From contig NZ_JABBFO010000001.1 of NCBI RefSeq assembly GCF_018494035.1, positions 62,001 to 126,000 on the forward strand: a stretch of DNA of 64,000 nt, given 5' to 3'. A program made the translations under genes and the position numbers. The first letter of the stretch is position 1. The number at the start of each line of letters is the position of its first letter. Positions 50,493 through 59,351 of the stretch are shown here, in pieces. The stretch comes from Rosenbergiella australiborealis. GTDB taxonomy: Bacteria > Pseudomonadota > Gammaproteobacteria > Enterobacterales > Enterobacteriaceae. The notes under the pieces are model-generated. The model worked only from the letters and a program-made list of their open reading frames with translations. It did no database searches and was not told where the DNA came from.

Positions 50493-51401
50493 TTACTGTG
50501 GATGAATACGAGTTCCTTGTTGGCCTCTTAAAATATCAAGTGCGTCCTCAAGAGCGCCAATGGCGGCAATACCCTGTGTTTTCTCGACAAATGTACAGCA
50601 GGCTTGTACTTTAGGGCCCATTGAGCCTTTATCGAAAGATAGCGCTTTTAACTCGCGAGCAGTGATATCTCTCAGCGCGGTTTGTCGAGGTGTGTTCCAA
50701 TTTATATAGACGGCATCCGCATCGGTAAGAATCAGTAAGGCATCAGCTTGCAACTGTTCAGCGAGTAAGGCTGCCGCTAAATCCTTATCCACCACAGCCG
50801 GGATACCTTGTAAGCGTGAGTCTTGTTCGACGACCGGCACTCCACCACCGCCACAACAAATCACTAAATGGTCATGATGGAGTAGATCGAAGATGGCGGA
50901 GGCTTCGAGGATTTTTTTCGGTTGTGGCGAGGCGACGACACGTCGAAAGTAGTCGCCATCTGCTTTGATGTGCCAAGTAGGGTCGAGATGCTGTAGTGCT
51001 TCGCGTGAATATATTGGGCCAATATATTTACTGGGTGAGAGATAGGCCGGATCATCGCTATCAGTCAATACTTGTGTTAATAAACAGGTCACCGATTGGC
51101 CAGGTAGACAATTTTGTAATGCTTGCTGTAATAGGTAACCAATCATCCCTTGGGTTTCAGCGACTAAAATATCCAGTGGATAGGGACGAGTATCGCGGTA
51201 AGCCTCATTTTGTAAGGCTAATAAACCGACTTGCGGGCCATTGCCATGTACTAATACAATCCGCCAATCTTGGCTCAAGGCAGCAAGTTGTTGTGCCGCT
51301 AATTCGATATTTTGTTGCTGTAAATGGGCCTCTAATGGCTGGCCCCGTTTCAGTAAGGCATTGCCACCTAGGGCGACGATTAATATCGGTTTTTGGCTCA
51401 T
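50493..51401 (-). CDS. arcC: carbamate kinase ArcC
   Basis: 302 aa. Makes ATP from carbamoyl phosphate and ADP, the energy-yielding step. N-terminal VALGGNALLKRGQP, LVHGNGPQVGLLALQNEAY, AETQGMIGYLLQQAL, ICCGGGGVPVV, VDKDLAAALLAEQLQADALLILTDADAVY, and KGSMGPKVQACCTFVE. ATG at 51401 overlaps the arcA TGA by one base (TGATG). Confidence 0.96.
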   Translation of the reverse strand: MSQKPILIVALGGNALLKRGQPLEAHLQQQNIELAAQQLAALSQDWRIVLVHGNGPQVGLLALQNEAYRDTRPYPLDILVAETQGMIGYLLQQALQNCLPGQSVTCLLTQVLTDSDDPAYLSPSKYIGPIYSREALQHLDPTWHIKADGDYFRRVVASPQPKKILEASAIFDLLHHDHLVICCGGGGVPVVEQDSRLQGIPAVVDKDLAAALLAEQLQADALLILTDADAVYINWNTPRQTALRDITARELKALSFDKGSMGPKVQACCTFVEKTQGIAAIGALEDALDILRGQQGTRIHPQ

Positions 51402-52633
51402 CAGCGATTTCCTTCTAAACCATCGCGCTCGATTGGGCAGCTCATACAGCGAGCTCCGCCGCGTCCCCGACCGAGTTCGTCACCACGAATTGTTAATACG
51501 GTAATACCGGCTTTATCGTATTTTTCGTTGGTGCGTAAATTACGGTCATAACCCACGACAACGCCTGGGCGTAGGGTGAGTACATTATTTGCGTCATTCC
51601 ACTGTTCACGTTCTGACTCAAAAATATCGCCGCCTGTGGTGATGAAGCGAATTTCAGTGACCGCTAGCACCTCTTCTAATATTTTGACTAAGGGGCGAGG
51701 TGACTGATGAGTAATACTTCCCTGCCCATCCGGGGTCAGTACCCAGCATGGCATATTAGGTTGGATGACTTCCGGGTAAATGGAAAACGTATCATGGTCA
51801 AGATGGGTCATCACCGTATCAAGATGCATACAAGAGCGATGTTTAGGGAGTTCAACCAAGATGATTTTATTCGCTTGATGATGTTGGAAAAGAGAGGTCG
51901 CCAAGAACTCGACACCTTGCAGCGTTGTACGTTCGGAGAGCCCAATTAATACCGCACCATTACCGATGACTAAGACATCACCACCTTCCAGTGTTGCATG
52001 ATCATAACGACGCTCTTCATCACCGTAATAATTGATGTAGTGATTACCTTGGAATAATGGATGCCAACGGTAGATAGCACGTAAGTTATCGGTCTCTCTT
52101 TGACGCGCTGCTTTTGCCATCGGATTAATGCTAACTCCTTGGTAAATCCAGCAGGAAGTATCCCGTGTAAATAAGTGATTAGGTAGAGGTCGAGTAATAA
52201 ACGGAGAGTGTGCCTGAGGAGTGATACGCTGTAAGATCAGGGATTCAGGGATCTCTTGCCAAGTCAGCCCGCCGGTTAAATAGCGTGACAGGGCATCGGC
52301 AGGCATTTCCCCTAACCACTCCCTTAAGGGCTGGGCAAAGGTTGGGCCTAATCGGTAGTCAGAAAGCTGAGCCTCAAGTAACCATTTCCGGGCGTGTGGA
52401 TTTTCTAACGTCTCGGTCAGTAACTCACTCAGCAAGAGAACATTAATATTTTGATCACGTAATAGTTGTGCGAACTGATTGTGCTCTTCGACTGCACGTT
52501 CAACGCAAAGGACATCATCAAATAAGAGCTCTTGGCAGTTTGACGGTGTTAAACGTTGTAGACTTAAGCGCGGACGATGCAAGAGAACGGTTCTAAGCTG
52601 TCCAATTTCCGAACCAACATAATGACGTTCCAT
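51401..52633 (-). CDS. arcA: arginine deiminase ArcA
   Basis: 410 aa from the ATG at 52633 ([30 protein letters not shown]) with AAGGA seven bases upstream; the frame stays open to 52786 but that extension is not family-like. Hydrolyses arginine to citrulline and ammonia. Active-site features: [54 protein letters not shown] and the catalytic Cys region [18 protein letters not shown]. First gene of arcA-arcC-arcB-transporter-argR-like. Absent from E. coli K-12 at this locus, present in Salmonella. Confidence 0.96.
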   Translation of the reverse strand: MERHYVGSEIGQLRTVLLHRPRLSLQRLTPSNCQELLFDDVLCVERAVEEHNQFAQLLRDQNINVLLLSELLTETLENPHARKWLLEAQLSDYRLGPTFAQPLREWLGEMPADALSRYLTGGLTWQEIPESLILQRITPQAHSPFITRPLPNHLFTRDTSCWIYQGVSINPMAKAARQRETDNLRAIYRWHPLFQGNHYINYYGDEERRYDHATLEGGDVLVIGNGAVLIGLSERTTLQGVEFLATSLFQHHQANKIILVELPKHRSCMHLDTVMTHLDHDTFSIYPEVIQPNMPCWVLTPDGQGSITHQSPRPLVKILEEVLAVTEIRFITTGGDIFESEREQWNDANNVLTLRPGVVVGYDRNLRTNEKYDKAGITVLTIRGDELGRGRGGARCMSCPIERDGLEGNR

Positions 52634-53276
52634 AGAAATTCCTTCTTCTAAATGATGAGGTGGGAAAGCCCCTGCGTGGCAGGCGTAAGAGCATTGCCGC
52701 GGAGTATGCGTTTCGCAAACGGTAGAAAAAGAGATCTCAATCACATTAAATCGGGGATTTTGAGGTAATCGATGGGGGGCTGACATAGGTCACAGAACAG
52801 AAGGTTTTCTTCATGCAAGAGTTGAGTAACTATGCAAGTAAATAGCGTTTTCTCTCTTAGAGTCTAATGAGAGTAAGGGGATAATTTCCCGTCATCTGTC
52901 AATTATTCAAGACTTATGCAAGGATTATTCATCTCTACTCAAAGTGGCTGGAAATTAAAGGAAAATTTACCCGCTAATACCGATAAAATCATTGTTTTAT
53001 ATTTGTGATTTAACGCATATTTTTTATTATTACTCTTTATTTTCAATGGGATAAAAATAATTTATATGGCTCTTTTTTTGCTAGATAAACTTTTTCTGCA
53101 TAAAATTACTAGGTAGTGAATGACGAAAAGATCTCCTAGTGATATTTATGCACAGGAAATCTAAGTTATTAGTGATTGATGCTAAGGGTAAGAGTCACTA
53201 AGAAGTTAAGTCGTAGGGCTTGGCATAAAATCTATTAGAAGAATAGCCTCATTTGAGGCTATTCTATTGAGGGCGA
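52634..53276. other. 643-bp intergenic region upstream of arcA
   Basis: No gene-like frame was seen. A+T-rich, especially 52970-53110, as expected for a regulated promoter of arcA. Half ARG-box elements (ATTCA at 52905 and 52927, 22 bp apart) are the only arginine-repressor-like sequence found and lack good partner halves. An inverted repeat ACTAGG/CCTAGT lies at about 53108-53140. The right end holds the argI terminator. An FNR site could not be convincingly identified. Confidence 0.4.
53241..53264 (-). terminator. terminator after argI
   Basis: GAATAGCCTCA/TGAGGCTATTC perfect 11-bp stem with a 2-nt loop, 12 bp past the argI stop; on the minus strand it is followed by only a short T-rich TTCTAAT tail. 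Confidence 0.7.
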
Positions 53277-54287
53277 TTAGGCTTGTTGACTCAAGGTCGC
53301 CACGATCAATGCTTTTATACTGTGCATTCTATTTTCAGCTTGATTAAAGACAATGCTGTGCGTGGATTCAAAAACCGCATCGGTGACTTCAATACCATCA
53401 GGTAAGTTGTATTGCTCAGCAATTTGTTTGCCTACGACGGTCTCAGTATCGTGAAAGGCTGGCAGGCAGTGTAGGAATTTGACTTGAGCATTGCCGGTTG
53501 CGTTGATGACCTGCTGATTCACTTGGTAATCACGTAACAGTGCAATACGTTCTGCCCAGACTTCTTTTGGCTCGCCCATTGATACCCACACATCGGTATA
53601 AAGAAAATCAGCGCCACTCACGCCTTCTTCGACATTCTCGGTCAGGGTAATCGACCCGCCATGCTGGGTGGCGAGAGCTTGGCACTCAGCAACCAGTGAT
53701 GCCTCAGGCCAACAGGCTTTAGGCGCAACCATCACCAACTGTAATCCCGTCAGTGCAGCGGCTTCTAATAAGGTATTACCCATATTATTTTTCGCATCAC
53801 CTAGATACGCCAACTTCATCTTATTCCACGGTGTATCAGGCAAGTGTTCTTGCATTGTCAGTAAATCGGCAAGTAGTTGGGTAGGGTGAAACTCGGTGGT
53901 TAATCCATTCCAGACAGGGACTTGTGCATGAGCAGCCAAGGTTTCGACAATAGTTTGCCCATATCCCCGATACTGAATGCCATCGTACATCCTGCCGAGA
54001 ACTCGTGCAGAGTCTTTAATGGATTCTTTGTGGCCAATTTGGCTACCACTCGCGCCGAGATAGGTGACGCGAGCACCTTGATCATAAGCGGCAACCTCAA
54101 ACGAACAGCGGGTACGTGTTGAATCTTTTTCAAAGATCAGCGCGATATTTTTTCCCTCTAGATAACGTTGTTCTTTCCCCTCTTTTTTCGCTTTTTTTAA
54201 CTGTGTAGCGAGTTCAAGCAGGTAAGTTAACTCTTGTGGTGAACAATCGAGTAATCGTAGAATCGACCGCTGGTACAATGAGGACAT
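53277..54287 (-). CDS. argI: ornithine carbamoyltransferase (anabolic) ArgI
   Basis: 336 aa. [66 protein letters not shown] and [14 protein letters not shown]. It makes citrulline for arginine synthesis. Two tandem ARG boxes directly upstream mark it as the biosynthetic copy, in contrast to arcB. Same position relative to rraB as E. coli argI. Confidence 0.96.
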   Translation of the reverse strand: MSSLYQRSILRLLDCSPQELTYLLELATQLKKAKKEGKEQRYLEGKNIALIFEKDSTRTRCSFEVAAYDQGARVTYLGASGSQIGHKESIKDSARVLGRMYDGIQYRGYGQTIVETLAAHAQVPVWNGLTTEFHPTQLLADLLTMQEHLPDTPWNKMKLAYLGDAKNNMGNTLLEAAALTGLQLVMVAPKACWPEASLVAECQALATQHGGSITLTENVEEGVSGADFLYTDVWVSMGEPKEVWAERIALLRDYQVNQQVINATGNAQVKFLHCLPAFHDTETVVGKQIAEQYNLPDGIEVTDAVFESTHSIVFNQAENRMHSIKALIVATLSQQA

Positions 54288-54301
54288 GACAAACTCCCTA
54301 A

Positions 54302-54349
54302 TTATGAATTGATATTCAATTTATATGAGTAAGAATTCACATTCAACTT
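54302..54349 (-). promoter_or_regulatory. tandem ARG boxes upstream of argI
   Basis: TTATGAATTGATATTCAAT (54302-54320) matches the ARG-box consensus TGAATwwwwATTCA exactly in both halves. A second, weaker box with an ATTCA half (54341-54345) lies one tandem unit away (AGAATTCACATTCA). Two boxes a few bases apart are the typical ArgR hexamer target. They lie 15-60 bp upstream of argI. Confidence 0.88.
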
Positions 54350-54442
54350 ATTTCGATGATTATCGATTTAGGGAGTAGTGCCAAGACGCGGTGTGTGGGA
54401 AAATAGCATCATAATTATAGTCTGTTGTGAAAGAGGTGTTGT

Positions 54443-54871
54443 ATGTCCAATGAAGAGTTATTAGCCGAGCAACGGGAAGATACGTTAGCGATTATCGAAG
54501 AGCTACTGGAAGATGGCAGTGATCCAGATGCGCTCTATACGATTGAACACCACTTTTCTTGTGACAGCTTTGATGCGCTTGAGAAAGCAGCGGTTGACGC
54601 GTTCAAAGCAGGCTATGAAGTGACTGAGCCTGAAGAGCTAGAGCTTGAAGATGGCACGACAGTGATGTGCGTCGATATTATTAGCGAATCAGCGTTAAAA
54701 GCCGAACTGATCGATGCACAAGTGGTTCAACTTGTTGCGATTGCAGGTAAGCACAACGTTGATTACGACGGTTGGGGAACATATTTTGAGGATCCTGACG
54801 CACAAGACGAAGATGGTGATGAGAGTGATGAACACGACATCGATGAAGATGATAACGGTGTTCGCCATTAA
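54443..54871 (+). CDS. rraB: regulator of ribonuclease E activity RraB
   Basis: 142 aa (E. coli 138). Binds RNase E and inhibits degradosome activity. Conserved [70 protein letters not shown], and a strongly acidic tail ending DDNGVRH. Divergent from argI, as in E. coli. Confidence 0.95.
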   Translation: MSNEELLAEQREDTLAIIEELLEDGSDPDALYTIEHHFSCDSFDALEKAAVDAFKAGYEVTEPEELELEDGTTVMCVDIISESALKAELIDAQVVQLVAIAGKHNVDYDGWGTYFEDPDAQDEDGDESDEHDIDEDDNGVRH

Positions 54872-54878
54872 TGATGTG

Positions 54879-54904
54879 AATACAGCAGCATTCGCTGCTG
54901 TATT
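54879..54904 (+). terminator. hairpin between rraB and miaE
   Basis: AATACAGCAGC-ATTC-GCTGCTGTATT perfect 11-bp stem 8 bp past the rraB stop and 21 bp before miaE. The T tract is short (ATTCTC), so partial termination is possible. Confidence 0.65.
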
Positions 54905-54925
54905 ATTCTCGACCGATAAGATGCT

Positions 54926-55693
54926 ATGAACACCCAAATTTTACTGCAACCTATCCAACACTTCCTACATTGCTCAACGCCTGAATCTTGGATTATCGAA
55001 GCCCGTAAACCTGAAAACTTACCGCTATTATTAACGGATCATCTTGTCTGTGAATTAAAGGCAGCGTTGACTGCAACTTGGCTAATCCGTAAATATGTTG
55101 CCGATAAACCCAGTAGTGAAGCTATTCTTGAGTGGTTAAAGCCTTACGAGGCGTTTGTTTACCGGGAACTACCTGATCCAGATTTTCTTGCTGCACATAA
55201 GGGATTGAGTCGACCTATTACGGTGGCGACGGAATTTTCTTGGGCTGGTGAGTTAGTCGAAAAAATGATGTTATTGATTAAAGAAGAGTTACACCACTTT
55301 TATCAAGTATGGGAAATCATGCAGCAGCGTGGGATTACCTATAAAAAAATGACCGCCAGCCGTTATGCCAAGTCGTTAATGCGTGAAGTCACTACTCATG
55401 AACCGATGACGTTGGTGGATAAACTAATTTGTGGGGCCTATATCGAAGCCCGCTCGTGTGAGCGCTTTGCGGCATTGGCTCCTTATCTAGATACTGAGTT
55501 AGCGAAATTTTACCGCTCACTGTTACGCTCTGAGGCCCGTCATTATCAGGACTACCTCAATTTAGCACAGCAAATTGCCGATTTTGATATTTCTGCACGA
55601 GTCAATGCCATTGGACGTGCGGAAGCGCAGCTAATTACTTCGCCTGATCCTGAGTTACGTTTTCATAGTGGATGCCCCATCGTCGGCGCTTAA
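54926..55693 (+). CDS. miaE: tRNA-(ms2io6A37) hydroxylase MiaE
   Basis: 255 aa. Non-haem diiron monooxygenase that hydroxylates the isopentenyl group of ms2i6A37 in tRNAs. Two helical E...ExxH-type iron sites are visible: LLIKEELHHFYQVWEIM and CGAYIEARSCERFAALAPYL with LLRSEARHYQDYLNLA. Known from Salmonella and absent in E. coli K-12. Ends in SGCPIVGA. It should depend on MiaA/MiaB encoded elsewhere. Confidence 0.94.
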   Translation: MNTQILLQPIQHFLHCSTPESWIIEARKPENLPLLLTDHLVCELKAALTATWLIRKYVADKPSSEAILEWLKPYEAFVYRELPDPDFLAAHKGLSRPITVATEFSWAGELVEKMMLLIKEELHHFYQVWEIMQQRGITYKKMTASRYAKSLMREVTTHEPMTLVDKLICGAYIEARSCERFAALAPYLDTELAKFYRSLLRSEARHYQDYLNLAQQIADFDISARVNAIGRAEAQLITSPDPELRFHSGCPIVGA

Positions 55694-55709
55694 GGCTTTA
55701 TCTATTAAG

Positions 55710-55735
55710 AAAGATGGCGAAAATTCGCCATCTTT
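55710..55735. terminator. bidirectional terminator miaE/glnQ
   Basis: AAAGATGGCGAA-AA-TTCGCCATCTTT, a 12-bp perfect stem between convergent miaE and glnQ. Confidence 0.82.
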
Positions 55736-55773
55736 ACCAGTGGGACGAGGGACTGATGAACCTAACGTTTACA

Positions 55774-56505
55774 CTACGAAACGTGCCGTAAAAAGGTTTG
55801 TAGCCGTTCGCACCCTTGGCCTTCACTGAGTAATTCTCGTGGTGAACCATCTTCAGCAATTGTGCCACCATCAATAAAAATTAGTCGTGAAGCAACATCC
55901 CGAGCGAAGCCGATTTCATGCGTCACAATCACCATTGTCATTCCTTCTTCTGCCAGAGACTGCATCACCTGCAAGACTTCATGGCGTAATTCTGGATCCA
56001 ATGCTGAGGTAGGCTCATCGAATAACATCATTTTAGGCTTGATCGCTAGAGCCCGTGCGATGGCAACACGCTGCTGCTGCCCGCCTGAGAGTTCAGCTGG
56101 ATAGTGATGTGCTCGACTGGCTAATCCAACGCGCTCAAGCAGGTCGAGAGCTAATTTTTTCGCTTCACGCTTACTACTGTTGCGGACTCTCAACGGGCCG
56201 AACATGACATTTTCTAAGGCAGTCAGGTGCGGAAAAAGGTGGAATTGTTGAAAAACCATTCCGGCCTCTCGGCGAATCTCACACTCATTGAGATGTGGAT
56301 CGGTCATATGCATTCCGGCGACGATCAATGTGCCGGAACTAATCTCTTCGAGCTTATTAATACAGCGTAGTAGCGTTGATTTTCCTGAGCCAGAAGGGCC
56401 GATAATGACGACAACTTCACCGCTATTAATTTGTAGATTGATGTCGTGTAACACTTCTGTCTTACCGAATCGCTTAGAGACATTTTGAAATTCCACCATA
56501 TTCAT
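55774..56505 (-). CDS. glnQ: glutamine ABC transporter ATP-binding protein GlnQ
   Basis: 243 aa from the ATG at 56505 ([14 protein letters not shown]), which overlaps the glnP stop as ATGA; ATG 56499 is an alternative and a longer frame inside glnP is rejected. Walker [11 protein letters not shown]-loop [22 protein letters not shown], signature LSGGQQQR, Walker [17 protein letters not shown], switch VTHEIGFA. Very close to E. coli GlnQ. Confidence 0.95.
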   Translation of the reverse strand: MNMVEFQNVSKRFGKTEVLHDINLQINSGEVVVIIGPSGSGKSTLLRCINKLEEISSGTLIVAGMHMTDPHLNECEIRREAGMVFQQFHLFPHLTALENVMFGPLRVRNSSKREAKKLALDLLERVGLASRAHHYPAELSGGQQQRVAIARALAIKPKMMLFDEPTSALDPELRHEVLQVMQSLAEEGMTMVIVTHEIGFARDVASRLIFIDGGTIAEDGSPRELLSEGQGCERLQTFLRHVS

Positions 56506-57158
56506 AAGATATGCATCCTTTTCTCTAAGACCTTCAATAAGAAACTTAAACATAGGGTAACTGCTAGGTACAAGACTGCGACAGCCGTCCACACTTCTAA
56601 TGCGCGGAAGTTACCGGCGATAATTTCTTGCCCTTCGCGAGTCAATTCAGCCACACCAATAACGATAAATAAGGACGTGTCTTTAATACTGATAATCCAT
56701 TGATTTCCTAATGCGGGGATCATTCTGCGAAGTGCAAGCGGCATAATAATATGCCAAAGGGTCGCCTTCGATGAGAGCCCCATTGCAAGGCCAGCCTCTT
56801 TAAATCCTTTATTAATGGAAAGGATCGCACCACGGGTAATTTCAGCGATATACGCGCCAGAGTTAATCATAATCGTGACGACCGCTGCGGTAATAGGTTC
56901 TATTCTGATTGGCAATAGCAGCGGTAAGGCAAAATAGATAAACATCACTTGCACCATAATCGGCGTGCCGCGAATCAGTTCAACAAAAATGAGCGATAGG
57001 GTTTTACTGAAACGTCCGCCGAGTGCCCGGGCGATACCGGCAACTAGCCCAATAAAAAACCCGCCGCATAATCCAACCAGTGAGATGAAGAGGGTGAGTT
57101 TAAGTCCCTGTAGTAAAATAGGGATTGCTTGCCACACATAAGTAAAATCAAAATTCAT
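56502..57158 (-). CDS. glnP: glutamine ABC transporter permease GlnP
   Basis: 218 aa HisMQ-type permease with about five hydrophobic segments. Coupling (EAA) region [41 protein letters not shown]; early [26 protein letters not shown]. Between glnH and glnQ, the same order as E. coli glnHPQ. Confidence 0.95.
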   Translation of the reverse strand: MNFDFTYVWQAIPILLQGLKLTLFISLVGLCGGFFIGLVAGIARALGGRFSKTLSLIFVELIRGTPIMVQVMFIYFALPLLLPIRIEPITAAVVTIMINSGAYIAEITRGAILSINKGFKEAGLAMGLSSKATLWHIIMPLALRRMIPALGNQWIISIKDTSLFIVIGVAELTREGQEIIAGNFRALEVWTAVAVLYLAVTLCLSFLLKVLEKRMHIL

Positions 57159-57187
57159 AAACTGCGTCCATTAAGGATGACAAAAAA

Positions 57188-57210
57188 GTTGGCCAGCTTA
57201 GCTGGCCAAC
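57188..57210 (-). terminator. intercistronic terminator-like hairpin glnH/glnP
   Basis: GTTGGCCAGCT-A-AGCTGGCCAAC perfect 11-bp stem followed on the minus strand by TTTTTT, immediately after glnH. Expected to make much more glnH mRNA than glnPQ, giving binding-protein excess. Confidence 0.8.
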
Positions 57211-57214
57211 AAGA

Positions 57215-57967
57215 CTACTTAGGCGCTTTATCAAACCATTTTTCATAAATTTTTGCGTAAGTCCCATCTGCCTTAAGTGCTGCTAAAGCTTTATTGACTT
57301 GTGCGGTGTAAGGACTATTTTTCTGTAGTGCAAAACCATATTGTTGCGGTAACACGCTATCATTCTGACCAGCAGCTTTGATTTTGCCGTTACCTGAAAC
57401 CTTGATGTAGTACATCACGTTTGGTGAGTCATGCACGACGGCGTCGATATTGCCTGCTTGCAGGTCAAGGTATGCGTTATCGATATTCGGGAATTCTACA
57501 TAATCTGCCTTAACATGCGCTTTCATATAGGTTGCTCCCGATGTGCCTTGCTTGAGGCCCACTCTTTTTCCGGCTAAATCACTAAACTTGGTGATTCCGG
57601 TAGCGCTACTCTTAACCGCCATAAGTAAGTCAGCATCGTAGTAAGGAGCACTAAAATCAACGGCTTGAGCACGTACAGGCGTAATAGTAATACCCGCCAT
57701 CGCAACATCTAAGTTGCGAGATTGCAGGCCAGGAATCAGCCCAGCGAAGTCCATAGGTTGTAAACGGTAATCAACGCCCATTTTTTTGGCAATCGCATCC
57801 CATAAATCGATATCGAAGCCAACATATTTGTCGCCTTGTTTAAACTCGAAAGGAACGAAGGCGGTATCGACGCCGACGGATAAGGTTTCTTTTGCAAACA
57901 GGCTGGCACTGAATAAAGAAGAGAGTAGCGTTAAACCAATACTGACCTTTTTGACGGTATTAAACAT
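57215..57967 (-). CDS. glnH: glutamine ABC transporter periplasmic binding protein GlnH
   Basis: 250 aa from the ATG at 57967 with GAAGGAAA upstream; a longer upstream frame is rejected. Signal peptide MFNTVKKVSIGLTLLSSLFSASLFA|KETL. Class II binding protein with VGVDTAFVPFEFKQGDKYVGFDIDLWDAIAKKMG, MAGITITPVRAQAVDFSAPYYD and VHDSPNVMYYI. The operon sits behind a sigma-54-type promoter. Confidence 0.95.
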   Translation of the reverse strand: MFNTVKKVSIGLTLLSSLFSASLFAKETLSVGVDTAFVPFEFKQGDKYVGFDIDLWDAIAKKMGVDYRLQPMDFAGLIPGLQSRNLDVAMAGITITPVRAQAVDFSAPYYDADLLMAVKSSATGITKFSDLAGKRVGLKQGTSGATYMKAHVKADYVEFPNIDNAYLDLQAGNIDAVVHDSPNVMYYIKVSGNGKIKAAGQNDSVLPQQYGFALQKNSPYTAQVNKALAALKADGTYAKIYEKWFDKAPK

Positions 57968-58425
57968 GTTTATTTCCTTCGGTGGCGTTAACAGGTGTTT
58001 GAATAGAAATAAGCAAAATACATGCCAAAAAATCATAAGTCAGTGCTAGAGCGGCTTTGAGAATAAAATAATAAAGAGGGAATAATAGGCGTTATGTTAT
58101 GAAATTATACTAAGCCTGCTATTTATCTCAGTTTTTTTATTAAAAATAGGTAAAAAAATCGTAGAAAAGTTGAGGTGTGCGAGTTTTTTCACCTATCGAG
58201 CGACGATTTATTTTTATGCTTTGCGCTATTTCAGTGCAGTAAAAGAGGGGGGTGCGATAATAGGGCGCAGCTACGTATTGCTTTAATTTATAGAGAGACA
58301 ATGAATTATAGATAATAAAATCAGTATCTTAATAAATTTATAGTAAATAAGTGCAGAAGCGATAACTTAACTTGTCCTCGCTGAGCGGGTCATTGCACTG
58401 AAAAGATCCGGCATGTCAAAGATAC
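57968..58425 (-). promoter_or_regulatory. glnHPQ control region: sigma-54-type promoter and NtrC-like sites
   Basis: On the minus strand TTGGCATGTATTTTGCTT (plus 58011-58028) has the -24 GG and -12 GC with exactly 10 bases between them, 45-60 bp upstream of glnH. Farther upstream, TGCGCTATTTCAGTGCA (58222-58238) is a near-perfect TGCxCT-N5-AGTGCA palindrome like an NtrC enhancer, and TGCGATAATAGGGCGCA (58253-58269) is a weaker second one, 31 bp apart centre to centre. E. coli glnHp2 is sigma-54/NtrC dependent. No gene was seen in the 458-bp gap. Confidence 0.7.
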
Positions 58426-59277
58426 TTAGCGATTAGCGATATAGCTACCGGAGTCAAAAAGGTATTTCTCCGACTTCTCAATACTTTGCACTGCCGGTTC
58501 GCCGTGTTTAGCGACTAAGCTGGCGAGCAGCGCTTCAGCAATTGCCATGCCTGATACGACCGAAGGAAAAAAGGAGGCACTTTCGATGGAGAAAAGCAGC
58601 GTACAGTCAGCAACTTGGGCAAGAGGGGAAGAGGGGGAGTCAGTAATGGCGACAATATTCGCGCCTACTTGTTGTGCCGTTTCTAATATTTGCAGTGTTT
58701 CCCGCGAATAAGGTGAAAAGCTGACTAACAGTACGCTATCTTGCGCGGTCAGTTCTCGCGTAAAAATTTGTTGGCTGTTGGCTAGATTATCGATGAGAGT
58801 CACGCGTTGCTGAAAAAGGCGGTAAACGTAATACACAGACCAAGCGATGGAGAAACTGGCTCGAAAACCACAGACATAAACTTGATTAGCACCATCAAGC
58901 AGTGCGACCGCACGATGGAGTGAATCTTGATTGAGTGACTGGGTATCTTCTAACGAATGTCCGAGTGTCGAAAAAACCGCGTCATAAGCTGATTCTTGTT
59001 GTAAATTTTGCTGTAAGCGTACCGCCCGGCTAGCATAGCTACTGCGCGTTAACTTCAACGAATAGATAAATTCTGCTTTCAAGGCTTCCCAGCCTTCATA
59101 GCCCAGTTTTTTGGCTAGCCGAGAGAGAGTTGCTGGTTTGAGATCTGCATTGTGTGCAATGGTCCGCATTGAGATCAGAGCGACATCATTAATGTTTTCC
59201 AATACAAAAGCGGCTGCCCGTTGCAGTTCAGGGGTGAGCGCGGGGTAATGATCAATGATTAATTTGCGAAGATCCAT
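58426..59277 (-). CDS. MurR/RpiR-family transcriptional regulator
   Basis: 283 aa. N-terminal RpiR helix-turn-helix (ISMRTIAHNADLKPATLSRLAKKLGYEGWEALKAEF, about 35-75) and C-terminal SIS sugar-phosphate-binding domain (NQVYVCGFRASFSIAWSVYYVYRL and DSVLLVSFSPYSRETLQILETAQQVGANIVAITDSPSSPLAQVADC). Target and ligand unknown. It lies upstream of and co-oriented with glnHPQ, 458 bp apart, and follows the valS terminator, so it is probably its own transcript. No sugar-phosphate enzyme gene is adjacent. Confidence 0.85.
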   Translation of the reverse strand: MDLRKLIIDHYPALTPELQRAAAFVLENINDVALISMRTIAHNADLKPATLSRLAKKLGYEGWEALKAEFIYSLKLTRSSYASRAVRLQQNLQQESAYDAVFSTLGHSLEDTQSLNQDSLHRAVALLDGANQVYVCGFRASFSIAWSVYYVYRLFQQRVTLIDNLANSQQIFTRELTAQDSVLLVSFSPYSRETLQILETAQQVGANIVAITDSPSSPLAQVADCTLLFSIESASFFPSVVSGMAIAEALLASLVAKHGEPAVQSIEKSEKYLFDSGSYIANR

Positions 59278-59307
59278 GCGTAAGCCTCAGTAAAATCATC
59301 CTACAGC

Positions 59308-59332
59308 AAAAAAGCCGGGACGATGCCCGGCT
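59308..59332 (-). terminator. terminator after valS
   Basis: Minus strand AGCCGGG-CATCGT-CCCGGCT followed by TTTTT, 20 bp past the valS stop. Confidence 0.88.
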
Positions 59333-59351
59333 ATTATGCAGTTTTTTTTGC

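Noticed and set aside
52634-52786. In-frame extension of arcA upstream of its ATG
   Set aside because: Not similar to arginine deiminase; AAGGA sits before the internal ATG at 52633.
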